DNA of 64,000 bases from Dimorphilus gyrociliatus (taxonomy: Eukaryota > Annelida > Polychaeta > Dinophilidae), in assembly GCA_904063045.1 (NCBI GenBank), contig CAJFCJ010000020.1, positions 1-64,000 on the forward strand, written 5' to 3'. The first letter of the stretch is position 1; every line of letters begins with the position of its first letter. The position numbers were made by a program, and so were the translations under genes. Shown one piece after another: positions 37,901-50,744 of this stretch. The notes below the pieces were generated by a model that saw only the letters and a program-made list of their open reading frames with translations, was not told the DNA's origin and did not search any database.

Positions 37901-38277
37901 AAATTTCTATGGAAAATAAGGCAAATGGATAATAAAATGTAAAAGAACAACGGAAGCTATACATACTTGAATTTGTTTTGGTTACATACTGTAACAGTTG
38001 GATAGTTGAGTTTCCCTGCATAGATAACTTCAACATCGACGGTTGTTTCTTTCGCATTGAAATCAATTGATCTGCTTATGACTTGATACAGAAAGAAAGC
38101 CAAAGCCGTTAGAACGAAACATGCCCAAATTATGCGTCGAATTATTGAATGATCTCTATCGAATATATTACTGACGCCGTGAAAAGTTGTAGAATCCATA
38201 TATTCCCTCCAAGTTTTACCTCTAATTATTCTGGGGGTTGGCCAAGCATGAGAAGGTTTCACTTTTGTCGTAATCAT
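34981..38277 (-). CDS. DEG/ENaC-family channel 4, with large extracellular insertion
   Basis: Exons 37967-38277, 35246-37576 and about 34996-35170. Read-through to the stop at 34981 gives 943 residues. A conserved donor (GTTAGT) at 34990-34995 suggests a further short terminal exon that I could not fix. Features: TTFHGV, TM1, YPTVTVCNQNKF, CEWAGRNC, HAECVDHCRMR, CSCLVPC, the insertion, NFAKVDIYYKEL, IGGFMGLLLGAS and TM2. Intron 1 (390 nt) is longer than in the paralogs. The insertion is the most divergent of the four and carries a Gly/Pro stretch, GPKGPQGPGSP (about 36251-36288). First gene of the cluster in transcription order. Confidence 0.92.
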
Positions 38278-40355
38278 ATTTCCTTTCTTTTCGATAAATT
38301 AAGAACTAAAAGAGAAGAAAGTTAGGAGAGAGTTAAGTTTATCAGGATGAACGGCTACACAATAAATGCATTAGTTTCTGTAAATATTACAGGGTTTATA
38401 ATGCTTCTTTTTCATTAATTATGTACACAGGCGAGCGTGTGTTTTGAAAAAGACTGCAAAAAAAAAAAAAGAAAAGCAATTTATTTCATAAATGTTTTAT
38501 TACAAAATTACTGTAGATTATAGAATGATAGCGATAAAATTGTTTGTTGCCTAATCGTGACACAGCAACATAAATATGATCTAAACAACGTCATTAAATG
38601 TATATATAGTAGTTTTTTTTATTTCCTTATAATTTGTAATATATTGCCTTATAATTTCATAATTAAGTCAGCGTTCTATTTGTCAATCTCGCTATAACTT
38701 TTATGATTTTCTTTATACATGGACAGAGAAAGGGGAATGGGATATGCACTACAGATGGCGTTGTATGAGCATTTTTTTTATACTTTAGAAGATGAAAATA
38801 GGGGAGGAGAAAGGGGCGGAGAGGGCGTGGAGGGTAAGAGCAACTTTTTCTTATATGCTCTAAGAGAAAATCTGAAAAACTCTCAAATTTCATACAGTAA
38901 CATTAACCTTAAAGAATTTAGGAAGAAAAAGGAAGAAATAGAAAAAAGAGAAAGTTATTATATTGCTGATAATTCAATTATTCTCTATAATTTTCCTTAG
39001 CTGTAAAAGATTGTATAAGGTTGCAAAAAGCCTCCAGCTGCCATGTATTGAATATTAAATATAATAATTCCATTTCTAGGTCAAACTTTGTTTTTTCCTA
39101 TTTTGCTTTCTCCCGAGTGCAATAGAGTGTAACGGTTGATGTAAATATTATAGAAAAACTATTTGTATAAGAGTTTTTCTATGTTTATGGAGGAGATTTA
39201 AACGGTAAAAAATTGAATTTTTCCCTCAAAAAGTTTCGTTTTGTTGGTAGGAGAAATAATATCTTTGAAGTGCCAAATTTCTTCTATGTTATTATTCTTT
39301 CTTTTATTCAACTGTATCAATGATGTATGTGCTAGTTGGCAATTAACTGACTTGCATAATTTAGCGGTAAGGTATACTGGTAAATTAACGAAGTGGAAGG
39401 AATGTATCAGGTGGAAAGATGAAATATGAAAGAATTTCTATAAAAGCAATATATTATATATCACCTTGTAAAAATGTGAATAAATTTAATAACACGGTTG
39501 AATACAGATGGCAGTATCAGGTTTTCATGGGAACATACTTTGACCTTTGAAAAACGAGAGTTTTCGACATATAAGGTCTATTAGCTTTAAAATTTGCCAT
39601 GGAAAATTTTCTTTTCACGTGACCAGGTGGCTTGCGGTTTTCATGTTTTTGATATCAAAGACATACGCTTCATGATGCAGTTGTTCCGCATGAAATTCTA
39701 CGGGGCAAATGATCCGTAAGGCATTAATATAGTAAATTCGCAAAGATTTGATAAATTATTGCTGTACCAGTAATAGCAGAAAGTAAATGTAATTAGGCTA
39801 AAAGCTTTGAAAGATTGGTCGGCATAGTGCACGGAAATTCTTTGAAAGATGGCGCTAGACGCTTTCGAATCGGATTATTCAACCAAACTTTCTCCTCTTA
39901 GAATCCCAGACAGTTTATTGCGTGTTATTTTTATTCAACTTCAAAGTTAACAAAACAATTACGTCCCTTTTAGGCAGGTAAATTAAGGCAATAAGCCTGA
40001 GTCGGTCGTTTGCTAATGTACACACAATCGACTGACTTCGTCAAAGAAAAAAAAGATTCTCGGTCGAATAACCTTCGATTTTTTCCTTTTTTCCAAAATA
40101 TTTTCTATGCTTTGCTTTCCTTTCTCTGGGGTTTTTTTTTGAATACATATATATATATATATTTATATATATATATATATATACAGATATATACAGTTTG
40201 ATATAATAAAAAAAAAGAAAACACAAAATACTAATGGAAAAAAACGATGAGTAAATAAATTAGTATACGTAGACACCTAGATAAAAACATCAGAAATATA
40301 AAAGGCGGTGCCAAAGGGAGCTGTCAATCTAAAATTTCTTTAGCGAATAAGCGCC
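38278..40355. other. Intergenic between channel 4 and Islet-A (divergent promoters)
   Basis: The two genes are transcribed away from each other. AGATGGC motifs occur at 38754, 39506 and 39847, the last being AAGATGGCGCTAG. A frame open over 38719-39000 is Lys/Glu-rich and unlike any protein I know; I treat it as chance. An AT microsatellite is at 40145-40196. Confidence 0.55.
40145..40196. repeat. AT microsatellite upstream of Islet-A
   Basis: Alternating AT tract with single interruptions, about 160 bp before the Islet-A start codon. Confidence 0.85.
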
Positions 40356-43330
40356 ATGCAAGCGAACGTTTCGTACGCAGCCGAAACTTTGCGGCGGTCA
40401 AATATGGCGCCGACGAGCGACGGTCCGGATCTGAGCGGGACGTCAGGTAAGTTATCGTAATAAAATTAAGAAAGGGGAGGGAGAGAAATTAGATGTAGGC
40501 GTCGAAATGTTAAGGCAAGCGTCCTCTTACATTCTATAGGCTTTTCGAGTGGTGTACGCTTCGTTGCGAGCCGAGCACTCGTAAGTGTTGTATGCAAAAT
40601 GAATGTTGTGCGTGCAAAGTGCATGAAATTCGAACGTACTTTCATTTCAATAGCTAACCTCTTAAAAACGTTCGATATAATTTTCATGTTGCTATATTAC
40701 ATATCGCCCAGCAACGCTTTCACCATTTCTATCTGCATATTTTCATCATTTTTTATAATCAATAATGCCATCTAGCTACCTTCTTTTGTTCTTTTTGTTC
40801 TAGTCATTATGTATTTCAAAGTGCCTAGTTATACTTTCGTATTTATTATATATTTGAATATTAGTAAACACCTTAGGCCTAATTAACTGTATAACTACTG
40901 TATTGAATTAAATCATCCTAAACTATTTAGCCTAAGTAGGCGTTAAACGGTTCGTCGTTTGAAACGCATTTATAAGTCATTTGCATATATTGTATTGTAC
41001 AAATAAGGGGCATGTGCATATGCGTAAATATTGAATGGCGTGTAAATAGAGGAAATTTGTGTTAGATGTAAATGTTTGATGGGCTTCGGACGCAATATGC
41101 ATTATTTTTCAACCGTTTTCTATTGCTATATATAATATGTAAGCCTATACAAATATAAATGTGTTTCGTTGTTATAAAAAAGGAATATAACTGCGTGTCT
41201 GGCGCCGTTCTGTAACAAAAGACGTAATATATGTTATGGAAAGGAATATATTGGCAACAGAGTGAGAGGCGAATTGATATGCATTGTTTGTTGCAGTTGT
41301 TTATCCTGCATTCGTTAACGAGCTGTTGTTTTCTTATCTACATCCCTAATTTCCGCTTCATCATTATTCATTCAGTCATTATTTCTTTGAATCAATTTGA
41401 TATATTCGTTTTTTTTCCTATCGTGTTTATTCGTTCCTGATTTTTTCGTCCGCTACTTTTTCTTCTTCTCTCTCTCTATCTTTTAGTTTCTTGTCGGTAG
41501 CTGATCAACGTATACTTGCCAACCTACTCTCGCGTAGGTTAACTATTTTGTTAGGGGCATTCGTAAGTAGGTGTTATATTTATCTGTGCACTGAAATATC
41601 AAACGTCAATACAGCAATGAATTGTTCGATTTGCACGGGATGCGGAAACCGTATCAAGGAGCAATACTTACTAAGAGTCCACCCAAATATGGTATGGCAT
41701 GTCACCTGTCTTAAGTGCCAAGAATGTGGAGAAAGTTTGGACGAAGATTGTACTTGTTTTGTAAGGGACGGTAAACCTTTCTGTAAGGAAGATTATGCCC
41801 GACTTTACGGAACCAAGTGCTCCAAGTGTGGAATTTTGGCCCGAAGGACCGACTTGGTCATGCGAATCAAATCTAACGTTTATCATACAGACTGCTTCCG
41901 TTGCGCAGTTTGTGACAGAACACTCGTCGCTGGCGACGAATATATTATCAAAAATGTAGAAGAAGGTCCGTTGTGTAAGGCTCACTACCAATCCAGTACG
42001 AATAATGTTGCAGGTGAGTTTGCACATCTGTCGATTCGATTCGACGTTACTTTTTACAAGGTTTTGCGTTTAGCGAGTAAATTGGTTTTTTTTTTGTTAA
42101 AAATTGGGGTTGAACGGAAGGAGGGTAACAAGGGTAATAAGTCAAAGAAGGGTTGAGAGGGGGGAGGAGAAACAGGAGGACGGGAATGGGGAAAAAATAA
42201 ATGGGACGGTTCAGTCGGCTTTTTTCCTCTAAACCAAGGGAGGACGGTAAAACGTCAAACAGAGGCGGCTGCTAGATCTCTGCGGGCGCCATTAGTGGCA
42301 TAATGCCTTAGTGCGACAGTGGGCCCCCCTAAAAAATAACGCCCCCCGCTGACGAATGTTGCCTGCCGCAGGTGGCCAGAATAAGGAGAAGAGGGATCAC
42401 AAGACCACTCGAATTCGCACCGTACTTACAGAAAAACAACTTCATACATTACGCGCCTGCTATGCGGCAAATCCCCGTCCGGATGCGCTAATGAAAGAGC
42501 AGATGGTCGAGATGACTGGACTCGCTCCTAAGGTCATACGCGTCTGGTTTCAAAATAAACGCTGTAAAGACAAGAAGAGAAATATATTGTTAAAGCAGAT
42601 GCACGATAACGAAATGGATGGTGACGGCCGACACGGCAAAATTGTAAGTTAATTCAATAAACTGATATACTTAGACAGAAATCAAAAATAATTAATAACA
42701 AGAGTTAAGATAAGAAAAGAAACGTTTTACAGTATACATATTGAAGTCGACAAAGTGTAAAAAATGTCTAAATGCTCTTAAGCAGCCCATGGGAATCCCA
42801 ATGACGGCGTCGAGTCCGGTGATGCACGAGACAACAGCCAATGCTCAAACAATTCAAAGTCTCTCGCAAATATCCTCATGGAGGGCCTTAAACGACTTTG
42901 CTGCCGAGGAAAATATATTCCATCAACTGGTAAGCTATAAATAAACTTATAATGCATGCGGATCGTGAATATGAAGCGACTAAACGATTATTAGGAAATC
43001 TACTATATGGTATAATGGATACCAGTTCGTGAGAGCATTGCAGCGTTGCAGATCCGGCGTATCATTTACGCAATGTCGCGCAATTCTAAACATTATACAC
43101 ACGTAAACTATATGACGGGCGTGGGAAACTGACTATCACTTTGCACATGCTTTAAAGCGGGGAGGGGGGCCCCGTTGTTTGTCTATGTATATAATATATA
43201 TGGAATATATAAACGTTGTTTGTTTATACAGACGAACACGTTCGATTCGACGGACGACTTATCACCGTCTTCCTCAGAACTTATCGATTCAGAATCCGAT
43301 GCTTCATCAGCCGTAGGCGTTCATCTATGA
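40356..43330 (+). CDS. Islet-type LIM-homeobox factor, divergent copy (Islet-A)
   Basis: Exons 40356-40446, 41615-42013, 42372-42643, 42783-42929 and 43232-43330 join in frame to 335 residues. LIM1 (about 37-91) runs [16 protein letters not shown] to CKEDY, LIM2 (about 99-152) runs [16 protein letters not shown] to CKAHY, and the homeodomain (about 173-233) contains [35 protein letters not shown] and [20 protein letters not shown]-homeodomain partner-binding region follows ([13 protein letters not shown] to NIFHQL), ending in an acidic Ser/Asp tail. Exon 1 is inferred from matching splice phase; an ATG at 41617 is the alternative start. LIM1 and LIM2 share one exon, unlike Islet-B. LIM2 and the LIM-homeodomain linker are more divergent than in Islet-B. 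Expected to be a nuclear, neuronal or endodermal fate regulator. Confidence 0.92.
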
Positions 43331-45263
43331 AATCGCCCAAGAAGAATGTGGGAAAGACGAGAGACGAAGAATGAGTAGGAGGAGGAGAAGTGGGAGAAAG
43401 ATGACGAGGGAGCTCTTTCGTGCAATATGGCGTCACTTTTCGATCGTTTTATTTCACTGCTGGGCGACAACTTTCATCAGACGTCATCGGAAAAGACTAC
43501 CATTTCCTTTTCAATGCCCAAGCGATAAACGTTTTTGAACAATAGCTGAACGAGTACATTTAATTATCTTAATGTTCGGTTGATGTTGTTTAATTATTGG
43601 CTGTTACATAATAATATTTACAACGAGAAGAAGGATGACAATTGTATGCTTGATTTATTTACTTATTTATCGCGACCGGATCTCGCGTCAAGAACGCCAA
43701 AAGCCCTCCTACTCTTGCCCCCTCCTCTTTCTTAATTATATGGTAGGAGGCTGAAGATAATAATACACCACTGCCACGCGTCTACGCTAGAGAATTCGAC
43801 AAAAAGCGTTAAGCCCCTTTTAGTTCTAATTTCATCAGAGCAGCTACCAAAATCCAATAATTTTCAACGAAATACTTCCAGCTTATTTTCTCTTTTTCTC
43901 ACTTTCATGTATTGTATATAGTACATATATCTTTGATATATCTCTATGCGTATTCATATGAACAAATTACAGAAATTTTTTCTACATATACTCTGGCTAT
44001 CACTTTCGTTCTCGCCCTTTAGCCCAACACTCCTCTAACCGCTCTTTATCCTTATCGCGGGTTAAGTTTACTTCTCTTCGATCTTTTCGCCTCAATATAT
44101 TCATACTTCATTGAAATTCAACTTAGGTAAATAGTTTTTTTAAAAAAAAAGGCCTAACATTTTATAGTTAAATACTCGAGCCAATATTTGTATAGACTTT
44201 ACTGCTTGTACAACTGTTTATGAACGTGCTATACGGGAGCATCAAAATAAGCTTCATTCACTAGTTGGGTAAATAAACGCGTACGTGTAAATGCATATAA
44301 TGAAAAAAAATAACTCATCCTAGAAATGAATATATGAAGCGAGGGGAAAGAAGAAAAGAAAAAAGAGATGGAGAGGGATTGAGAAAAAAAAGAGTGAGAG
44401 AGTTAATAAAAAAGGAACTCGCTGTCTTTATTTTTCCATTTATCGTTATTACTTTTTTCTATTGGTATAATTATTTATATTCAGATTATGATGTTTTAAT
44501 AATATTAATAGTAAAGAAAAGTAGTAAAAGTTGTACTCGAATATAATAAGACATAATTTTTTTAACCAACAAAGACTCCCTTGATTATGAAAAAAACATA
44601 AGTTTTTTCTGTTATTATTTATAAGAAAAGTAGCATAAAAAACAAAAAAGAATCGATAAATGGAATATTACTTTATCTTTCGTGTTATATTCAGAAGCGG
44701 AATAACAGACGGCGTTGACGTTCGACTGTATGACATTTTCAAGACTACTGACGAGATAGCAGAAACTTATCAATGTGCATTTAGACGTCATTACGAATGC
44801 GTCCGTTCGCCTTCATACATCATTTAGGTAAAGTCTGCGCGTCCGGTTTTCGTCTTCTTGTATATATCTCTATGTACATATTGTATATAGTTGTATATAA
44901 TACCCGTGCACATGTATATACAATTTAGAAGGTTTATGCTTGGTATACAGTACACCCGCCCCCCTGCAGGTTGTCGAATTGCGTAATAAGGCCGGCGCTA
45001 AATCTGATAGATTAAACAATTCACTTGCTCCTTCCCCACTACACACGAAGATTTTCTCGATTCACACAACCGGACTTGCTCAATCTATTTCTTTCTTTTC
45101 TTTTCTTTTTTTAAGCCATAATACACCCTGTTTCGGCAGCCGGTCTGGTTCACTTGTTTAAAAGCGCCGCAAGCCATTACAACAGATGTAGCCTTAAGAG
45201 AGATGATCAGAGATATAAAAGTGCAGGCGATGGATCAGAGAGATTACAGATGCAGATAAAAGT

Positions 45264-45299
45264 GAGGCAAGGCGAAGGCGGGCAAGGCAAGGCAGATAG
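45264..45299. repeat. Short GGCAAGGC-type minisatellite
   Basis: AGGCAAGGCGAAGGCGGGCA followed by AGGCAAGGC: an imperfect 8-10 bp purine-rich repetition upstream of Islet-B. Confidence 0.5.
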
Positions 45300-45886
45300 A
45301 TGCATTAGCGCCTACGCCAAACTAGGTCAATCAACTAAGACGGTGCAGGTGGCTGCATATATACAACTAGACTATAAAGCGCCCGCCGTTTGTAACTTGC
45401 ATCGGGCTACCACGCCCACTGACAGTGGACGCCAGCAGTGAGAGACGTCACTTTCAAGTGAAATGCGGCGTCTGTTGCTTTGTCATCTGCCACGCGACCT
45501 AATTAACGCCGCCAATCAATACTTGCTGCCCCGCAGGCGGCATCTTTTGAAGCTGTCTTCGACAAACGTGCACGCGCACATACAAACACGCTCGTCCCGA
45601 CTGCAATACCCAGATCCCATCTTCTATCTCGTCTCATTCTCCAAGATCAATAGTATTCAATCTCTGACTGAAATGACGACGATCCTTTTCTTATTTCTTT
45701 TTCTTTCCGTCTTGCCAGGCGCGATGTCGGGTCGAGATAAAATTCTAAACACTGGCGCCAGGCCCCTGTATTACGTGAGTAGCTCAGGTGTGCCTCTATG
45801 CATACACGTTTGCCGTCCAGTGACATTCACTTTCCCCGTTAGCATCTAAAAAAAAAGCTAGTCTATACACCCTTGCCCCCCTTCTT

Positions 45887-45930
45887 TTCTCTCTCTCTCC
45901 CCCTCTCTCTCTCTCTCTCTATCTCTATCG
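45887..45930. repeat. (CT)n tract upstream of Islet-B
   Basis: Pyrimidine tract dominated by CT dinucleotides about 150 bp before the Islet-B start codon. Such tracts are common near animal promoters and can bind GAGA-type factors. Confidence 0.7.
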
Positions 45931-46074
45931 GCACCTTCACGTACGGCGGCAGCCTAGGTGGCGCTAGTACTCAAGCCAAAGCGCCAGCGACGATAGGTTG
46001 CCTTAGGCCCCGCCTACTCTATACCGCGCAACGTATTTGTAACCGGATTGCAGTAGGGTGGATTCAAACTGCAC

Positions 46075-47126
46075 ATGCGAACGACGACAACAACGATGAC
46101 GACACCACCGTGCGTCGGATGTGGATGTGCTATAACAGATCAGTACATTCTCAGGGTCGATCCGGATTTGGAATGGCATGCATCTTGTTTGAAATGTGCC
46201 GATTGTGGACAAATGTTGGACGAGAATTGCACGTGTTTTGTGCGAGACGGAAAGACGTACTGCAAATCGGATTACACTAGGTAGGCGATTAATTTATTAG
46301 TAGGAGTCCATTCTAAAGGACTTGCTTGGCGCGGGCTGTGAATAAAATTGAATAGGCTCCCCCCAATCCTATATAATAAACAGAGTCAATCATATCAAAT
46401 AAAAAGGGTGACGCTTCGCGAATTTTACTGCTGAATGCAGGCTGATTGATTCGAACAATACTAGAATTGCTCAACCTTCATGTATATTTTAAGGGGCCTA
46501 AGTGCTGTCAACACGAGCCCATTAATTCATTACTGGTATAAAGTCACATATTGCATACCTGTATACTTTAGTTCAAAATTAAATGATGAAAATGGAAAAA
46601 TGAAACCGAGAGGCGGATCGAAACTCTTTTGATCTACTGCAATATTAAAATCGCGTTCGTTCAAAGTGTTTGCTCAGCGACGCGCTTCGTCGGTATAGAA
46701 CAACGAGTGACGACCTCGACGCCTTGTTTTATTCATACACCTAATACAAACGAAAAATTCTTTTTTTCTCTCTCTTTTTTCGCTTCCCTTCACAGAGTTA
46801 TGCTGTATAGATATTGTAATAATATATTTACGATCGACCGTTGGGACGTTGTTACATAAAACGCAAACATCGGCATGAGTTGAGACGCGAGCGGCATCGC
46901 GTTATTAGCGCGTAATTTAAATGGCTTTATTACATAATAATTTGGAGTTGTGTCGGCCCGCTGAGCTATCGACTAGCTACAGTATATAATGCGGGTGAAT
47001 ATAGCAGAAGAATGAAGCTTTTGACAGTGTAAACAGCACTACTATATATATATACAAGTACAGACGCAGGCCGATTTATTTTTTGCAGGCGCACACTGCA
47101 TATATATATATATATATATTTATCAA

Positions 47127-47157
<31 letters not shown>

Positions 47158-47626
47158 ATATAATATATAGATGTATGTACACGCTAATGTAATGGATTTT
47201 ATGTAACTGCTATGTTAATAGAGTATATACAGATTATTCTCTGACTTTATATTCAAATCTGAAAGCTAGCGAGATTATAGTATATTTTAAAATATCATAT
47301 CAGGGATGAGTCTTGAACAGTAAACTATGTAGAATATACACAATGTTCTTTATATTTGATATACGGAGTATACAGTATACAATATACCATAAACCATACA
47401 TAGTATACAAAATGCCATATACTATACACAATTTATATACTATATATTCTTTACTATGCTACTTACGCATAACGTTTATCATAAATATTCATAGATAATG
47501 AATGCTGATATTCATAAAGATATACATCTATCTTTATTGGTGTAAAAAGTGCATACATGCGTGTCTATCTATGCATACATGTGTACATGCGCTTGCGTGA
47601 GAATACACATACACCATAACAATCTT

Positions 47627-47671
<45 letters not shown>

Positions 47672-50600
47672 GCAATAAAACGGGAACATTCTACATATTC
47701 ATTAACATAGTTTATATAAGCATATGTATATACAACTATTTAACCTGACTATATTTATAATATAGAATGCATACAGTGAAAAGAATGTCTGCACATTCGT
47801 CCAGAGTTAAACAAGCATAAGATTACGGCCCGATAAACGGCAGATAAACAAACATATTAGGCTCTGAGAAAAGAAGACAAAAGCCGGCCGCTTGGGCAAA
47901 CAAATTTAGCGGCATCGTCATAAAAAAAGGAACTTTTATTCAATTGCGGTCTGTCGTAAAAATCGTATAAAAATTTTTGTGAAAATAGCATATAAAGAGA
48001 TAGATAAGGTAAATTTGGCGCCGTACCGGCTCCTTGTTTAAATAGACGAAAAATGAAAGACCAACCTTGATGCTAAAGAGATTTTACTGACGTAACTCGA
48101 ACGTTTATCGAGTGGACGAAGCGTTTACACATACGGCCCATGTAGGAAAGTTGAACGCAGATGGTAAAGTGCGCTACGCGACCCTTGACCCATTCTACGC
48201 ACTATGTACGAAATCGGCGGCGTTTTGCGGTAGCCGGGTGTTACGCTCTATTTAACCGTCACAGGCTATTCGGGGCTCGATGCGCTAAATGTGCGATCTC
48301 GTTCAGCAAGAGCGACTTGGTAATGCGAGCAAGAGAATGCATTTATCATCTCGATTGTTTTCGATGTATGGCATGCAGTCGACAATTGGTTCCGGGTGAC
48401 GAATTTGCTCTCCGCGATGATGGTCTCTACTGCAAAGCCGATTTTGAAGTGGTCGAAAGAGGAAACAACAATAATGATAGTGAAATAGTTATGGACAATG
48501 TCGACGAACAAGATGTTGACAGCGACAACTCGTCATCTACTGCCGTCGGCCAAAATTCTACGTCAAATAATTCGACCATCTCTTCCGCCAGATCCGGTAA
48601 GTCTTTTCTTCCTTCCTTATCTTCTCCCCTTCCGCGCCCTCCCTTTTTTCGCTTCCGACGGCGTGCAATGCACGCATGCATGCGCATGTTGTATATATTT
48701 GTTGAGTATAGCCTCTGGCTGCGCAGAACGAGCATCGAATTACAGGCAGTGCTTTCTTTCTATTCCTGAATTAGGCACAAGAAATGAGAGAGGTTCGAGG
48801 AAGTCAGACCATAAAACTACTAGGGTAAGGACAGTGCTAAATGAAAAACAACTGCATACTCTAAGGACCTGCTACGCGGCGAATCCTCGTCCGGACGCCC
48901 TTATGAAGGAGCAATTGGTGGAAATGACCGGCTTATCGCCCCGGGTCATCCGGGTGTGGTTTCAGAACAAACGCTGCAAGGATAAGAAGAAGAGTATACT
49001 TATGAAGCAGATGCACGAACAACAGCAGAAACAGGTAAGGTGGGCGAAAGAGCCAATGGGAATATGATGATCAAAGAAAAAGATAGCTTAAAAGAGTTTG
49101 AAATAAGATAGAAAAACCGCAAACGAGGAAGATAGTACCATTTAACTACGTTTAACTGTAAATAGGAGAACAGTGTATTGTACTTAAAAAAGAAGAGAAG
49201 AGAAATCTGTGCTGAAACGTCAGTTAATCGATGATATAGTGAGCGAGTCGAGAGTGACGAGCATCGATTGAGCGGTCGACGCGGCTCTTGAATAGCTGAC
49301 ATGCACAGAGAGAAACGAACGAGTAGAACCGAAGCGACGGCACCTGCACGCCACCCACAGTTTACTCAAGCGCTCATCAAACATTCACGTCAAACATGCT
49401 CCTTCCGTATATACGCGGTCGGAGACCGAAAATTTATATAAATACGTACATAAGCTTATACACATCATATACAGCATTCAGTTGATATTCATTGATGTAT
49501 GGTATGCTTACATATCATAAAACATGATATTTAATATATTATTCTCTTTTGGTTGCATATATTCACATGTTACTATACGGATTTGTATGAGTATATATAT
49601 GGTAAATATCTATACTTGTGCACTCCTGAGTAGCTGTACAGAATATTAGATATAAAAGTCTACTTTGAATTGGGAACTCTTAAAGGACATTGTGGCCACG
49701 CTTTATTAGACTCATGTATATATAGATATTTTTATACTCCCCGTTTCGAAAGCGTGCAGACCGCGACTTAATGCACCGACTGTTATGCGTCTCCCTAGGG
49801 CGTCCTTTCAAGCGCCGTGTCTGTTCGGCGTGTGTGGTGCGAAAAAAGCGATTAGAGAAAGTCCTAACGAGAATATAAGACCAAAAAGAAAACAAAACTA
49901 GAAACTCCTAATAAAAACAAAGCAAAATATATCAATAGAGAAAATTATAGTTTTATGGTATTATTTTTATAATCACAATCGTTTGATTGTACATAGTGGG
50001 ACTGAAAAACGAAAAAGAATACGTAGAGCGACAAATAGATATCAGTAAATATCCCCGCGTCCAAATTGCCAAATAATCATATGATGTGTTGACAATTCTT
50101 TGTGCTGTCGCAAACAAACTGTCAAGCGAATGTTGACAGAGCAACCCGAAAGCTGTTCGTGCATTCGAGTACTATTCACTCCCTTTTACGTCACTGCAGG
50201 GTGTACCTATGGTAGCGTCTAGTCCCGTACGGCACGACAGTGTCGCCGCGCCAATTGAAGTTTATCAACAACCGGCTCCTTGGAAAACTCTTTCCGATTT
50301 CGCCTCTCATTCCTCCGACATTGATGGGAACGCTCCTTTTCAACAATTGGTAAGCACTCTTTTTTTTTTACTTTTTTCCCCTTTTTCAATTCTTTTTAGC
50401 TTAGGCCAATTTCATTCAGAATTCTCCCCCCGTCCTTTCCTTTATTCTGTCTTTCTTTATGCTTTCACAGTCTTTCTTTTACTAACTCTAGCTCTAGAAT
50501 TAACGGTTCGAATAGCCGTAAATGCGCGCGGCGCCGACATCAAAGCCATACCGGGCATTATGGCGCATTATCCAACTACAACAACAATTAGTAGCCTTTG

Positions 50601-50744
50601 TAGACGGAGGATAATCTCGTCTTCTCTTTTTCTACGCAGATGACGACATTCGATGACGGTACAGTGAATTCTTGCCATCCGCCTTCTCACCTATACGGTC
50701 CAGTCGACGCTGTCGTCGATCAGGAAGGAGACTTATCTCACTGA
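46075..50744 (+). CDS. isl: Islet LIM-homeobox transcription factor, canonical copy (Islet-B)
   Basis: Exons 46075-46280, 48265-48596, 48775-49034, 50200-50349 and 50640-50744 join in frame to 350 residues, essentially the length of human ISL1 (349). LIM1 (about 13-66) has [20 protein letters not shown] and [13 protein letters not shown]2 (about 72-130) has [29 protein letters not shown] and the family's VVER end. The homeodomain (about 192-252) contains [20 protein letters not shown] and [16 protein letters not shown]. The partner-binding region runs [13 protein letters not shown] to PWKTLSDFA to FQQL. The start is the only suitable ATG before LIM1; the N terminus (Thr-rich) is not conserved. 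Islet factors act with LIM-domain-binding (Ldb) cofactors in motor neuron, endocrine and mesodermal fates. Confidence 0.95.
47098..47170. repeat. AT microsatellite in Islet-B intron 1
   Basis: Interrupted (TA)n tract in the ~2 kb first intron. Confidence 0.85.
47628..47669. repeat. (TA)n microsatellite in Islet-B intron 1
   Basis: About 20 uninterrupted TA units. Confidence 0.9.

Larger units (their letters stand above)
43331..46074. other. Spacer between the two Islet genes
   Basis: It should hold the Islet-A 3' UTR and the Islet-B promoter. The proximal ~1.1 kb (from 44940) is visibly richer in G+C and CpG. Short frames at 44940-45849 look random. A 5' non-coding exon of Islet-B could lie here, because its start-codon exon lacks an obvious upstream coding exon. 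Confidence 0.5.

Noticed and set aside
38719-39000. 93-codon plus-strand frame, Lys/Glu-rich
   Set aside because: Low-complexity, no splice or family context, overlaps an AGATGGCG motif; likely chance in purine-rich DNA.
38-39995. Recurrent GGCAATAGGC-like string (38, 6204, 11210, 39985)
   Set aside because: In the LINE it is part of the RT coding sequence; flanks of the other occurrences are unrelated.
44940-46280. Several plus-strand frames upstream of and overlapping Islet-B exon 1
   Set aside because: No family resemblance; the frame overlapping the first exon is not the LIM-encoding one.
48161-48264. Coding frame extending upstream of Islet-B LIM2
   Set aside because: It is intron read-through: the acceptor at 48264/48265 joins LIM1 in phase and the upstream residues have no LIM character.
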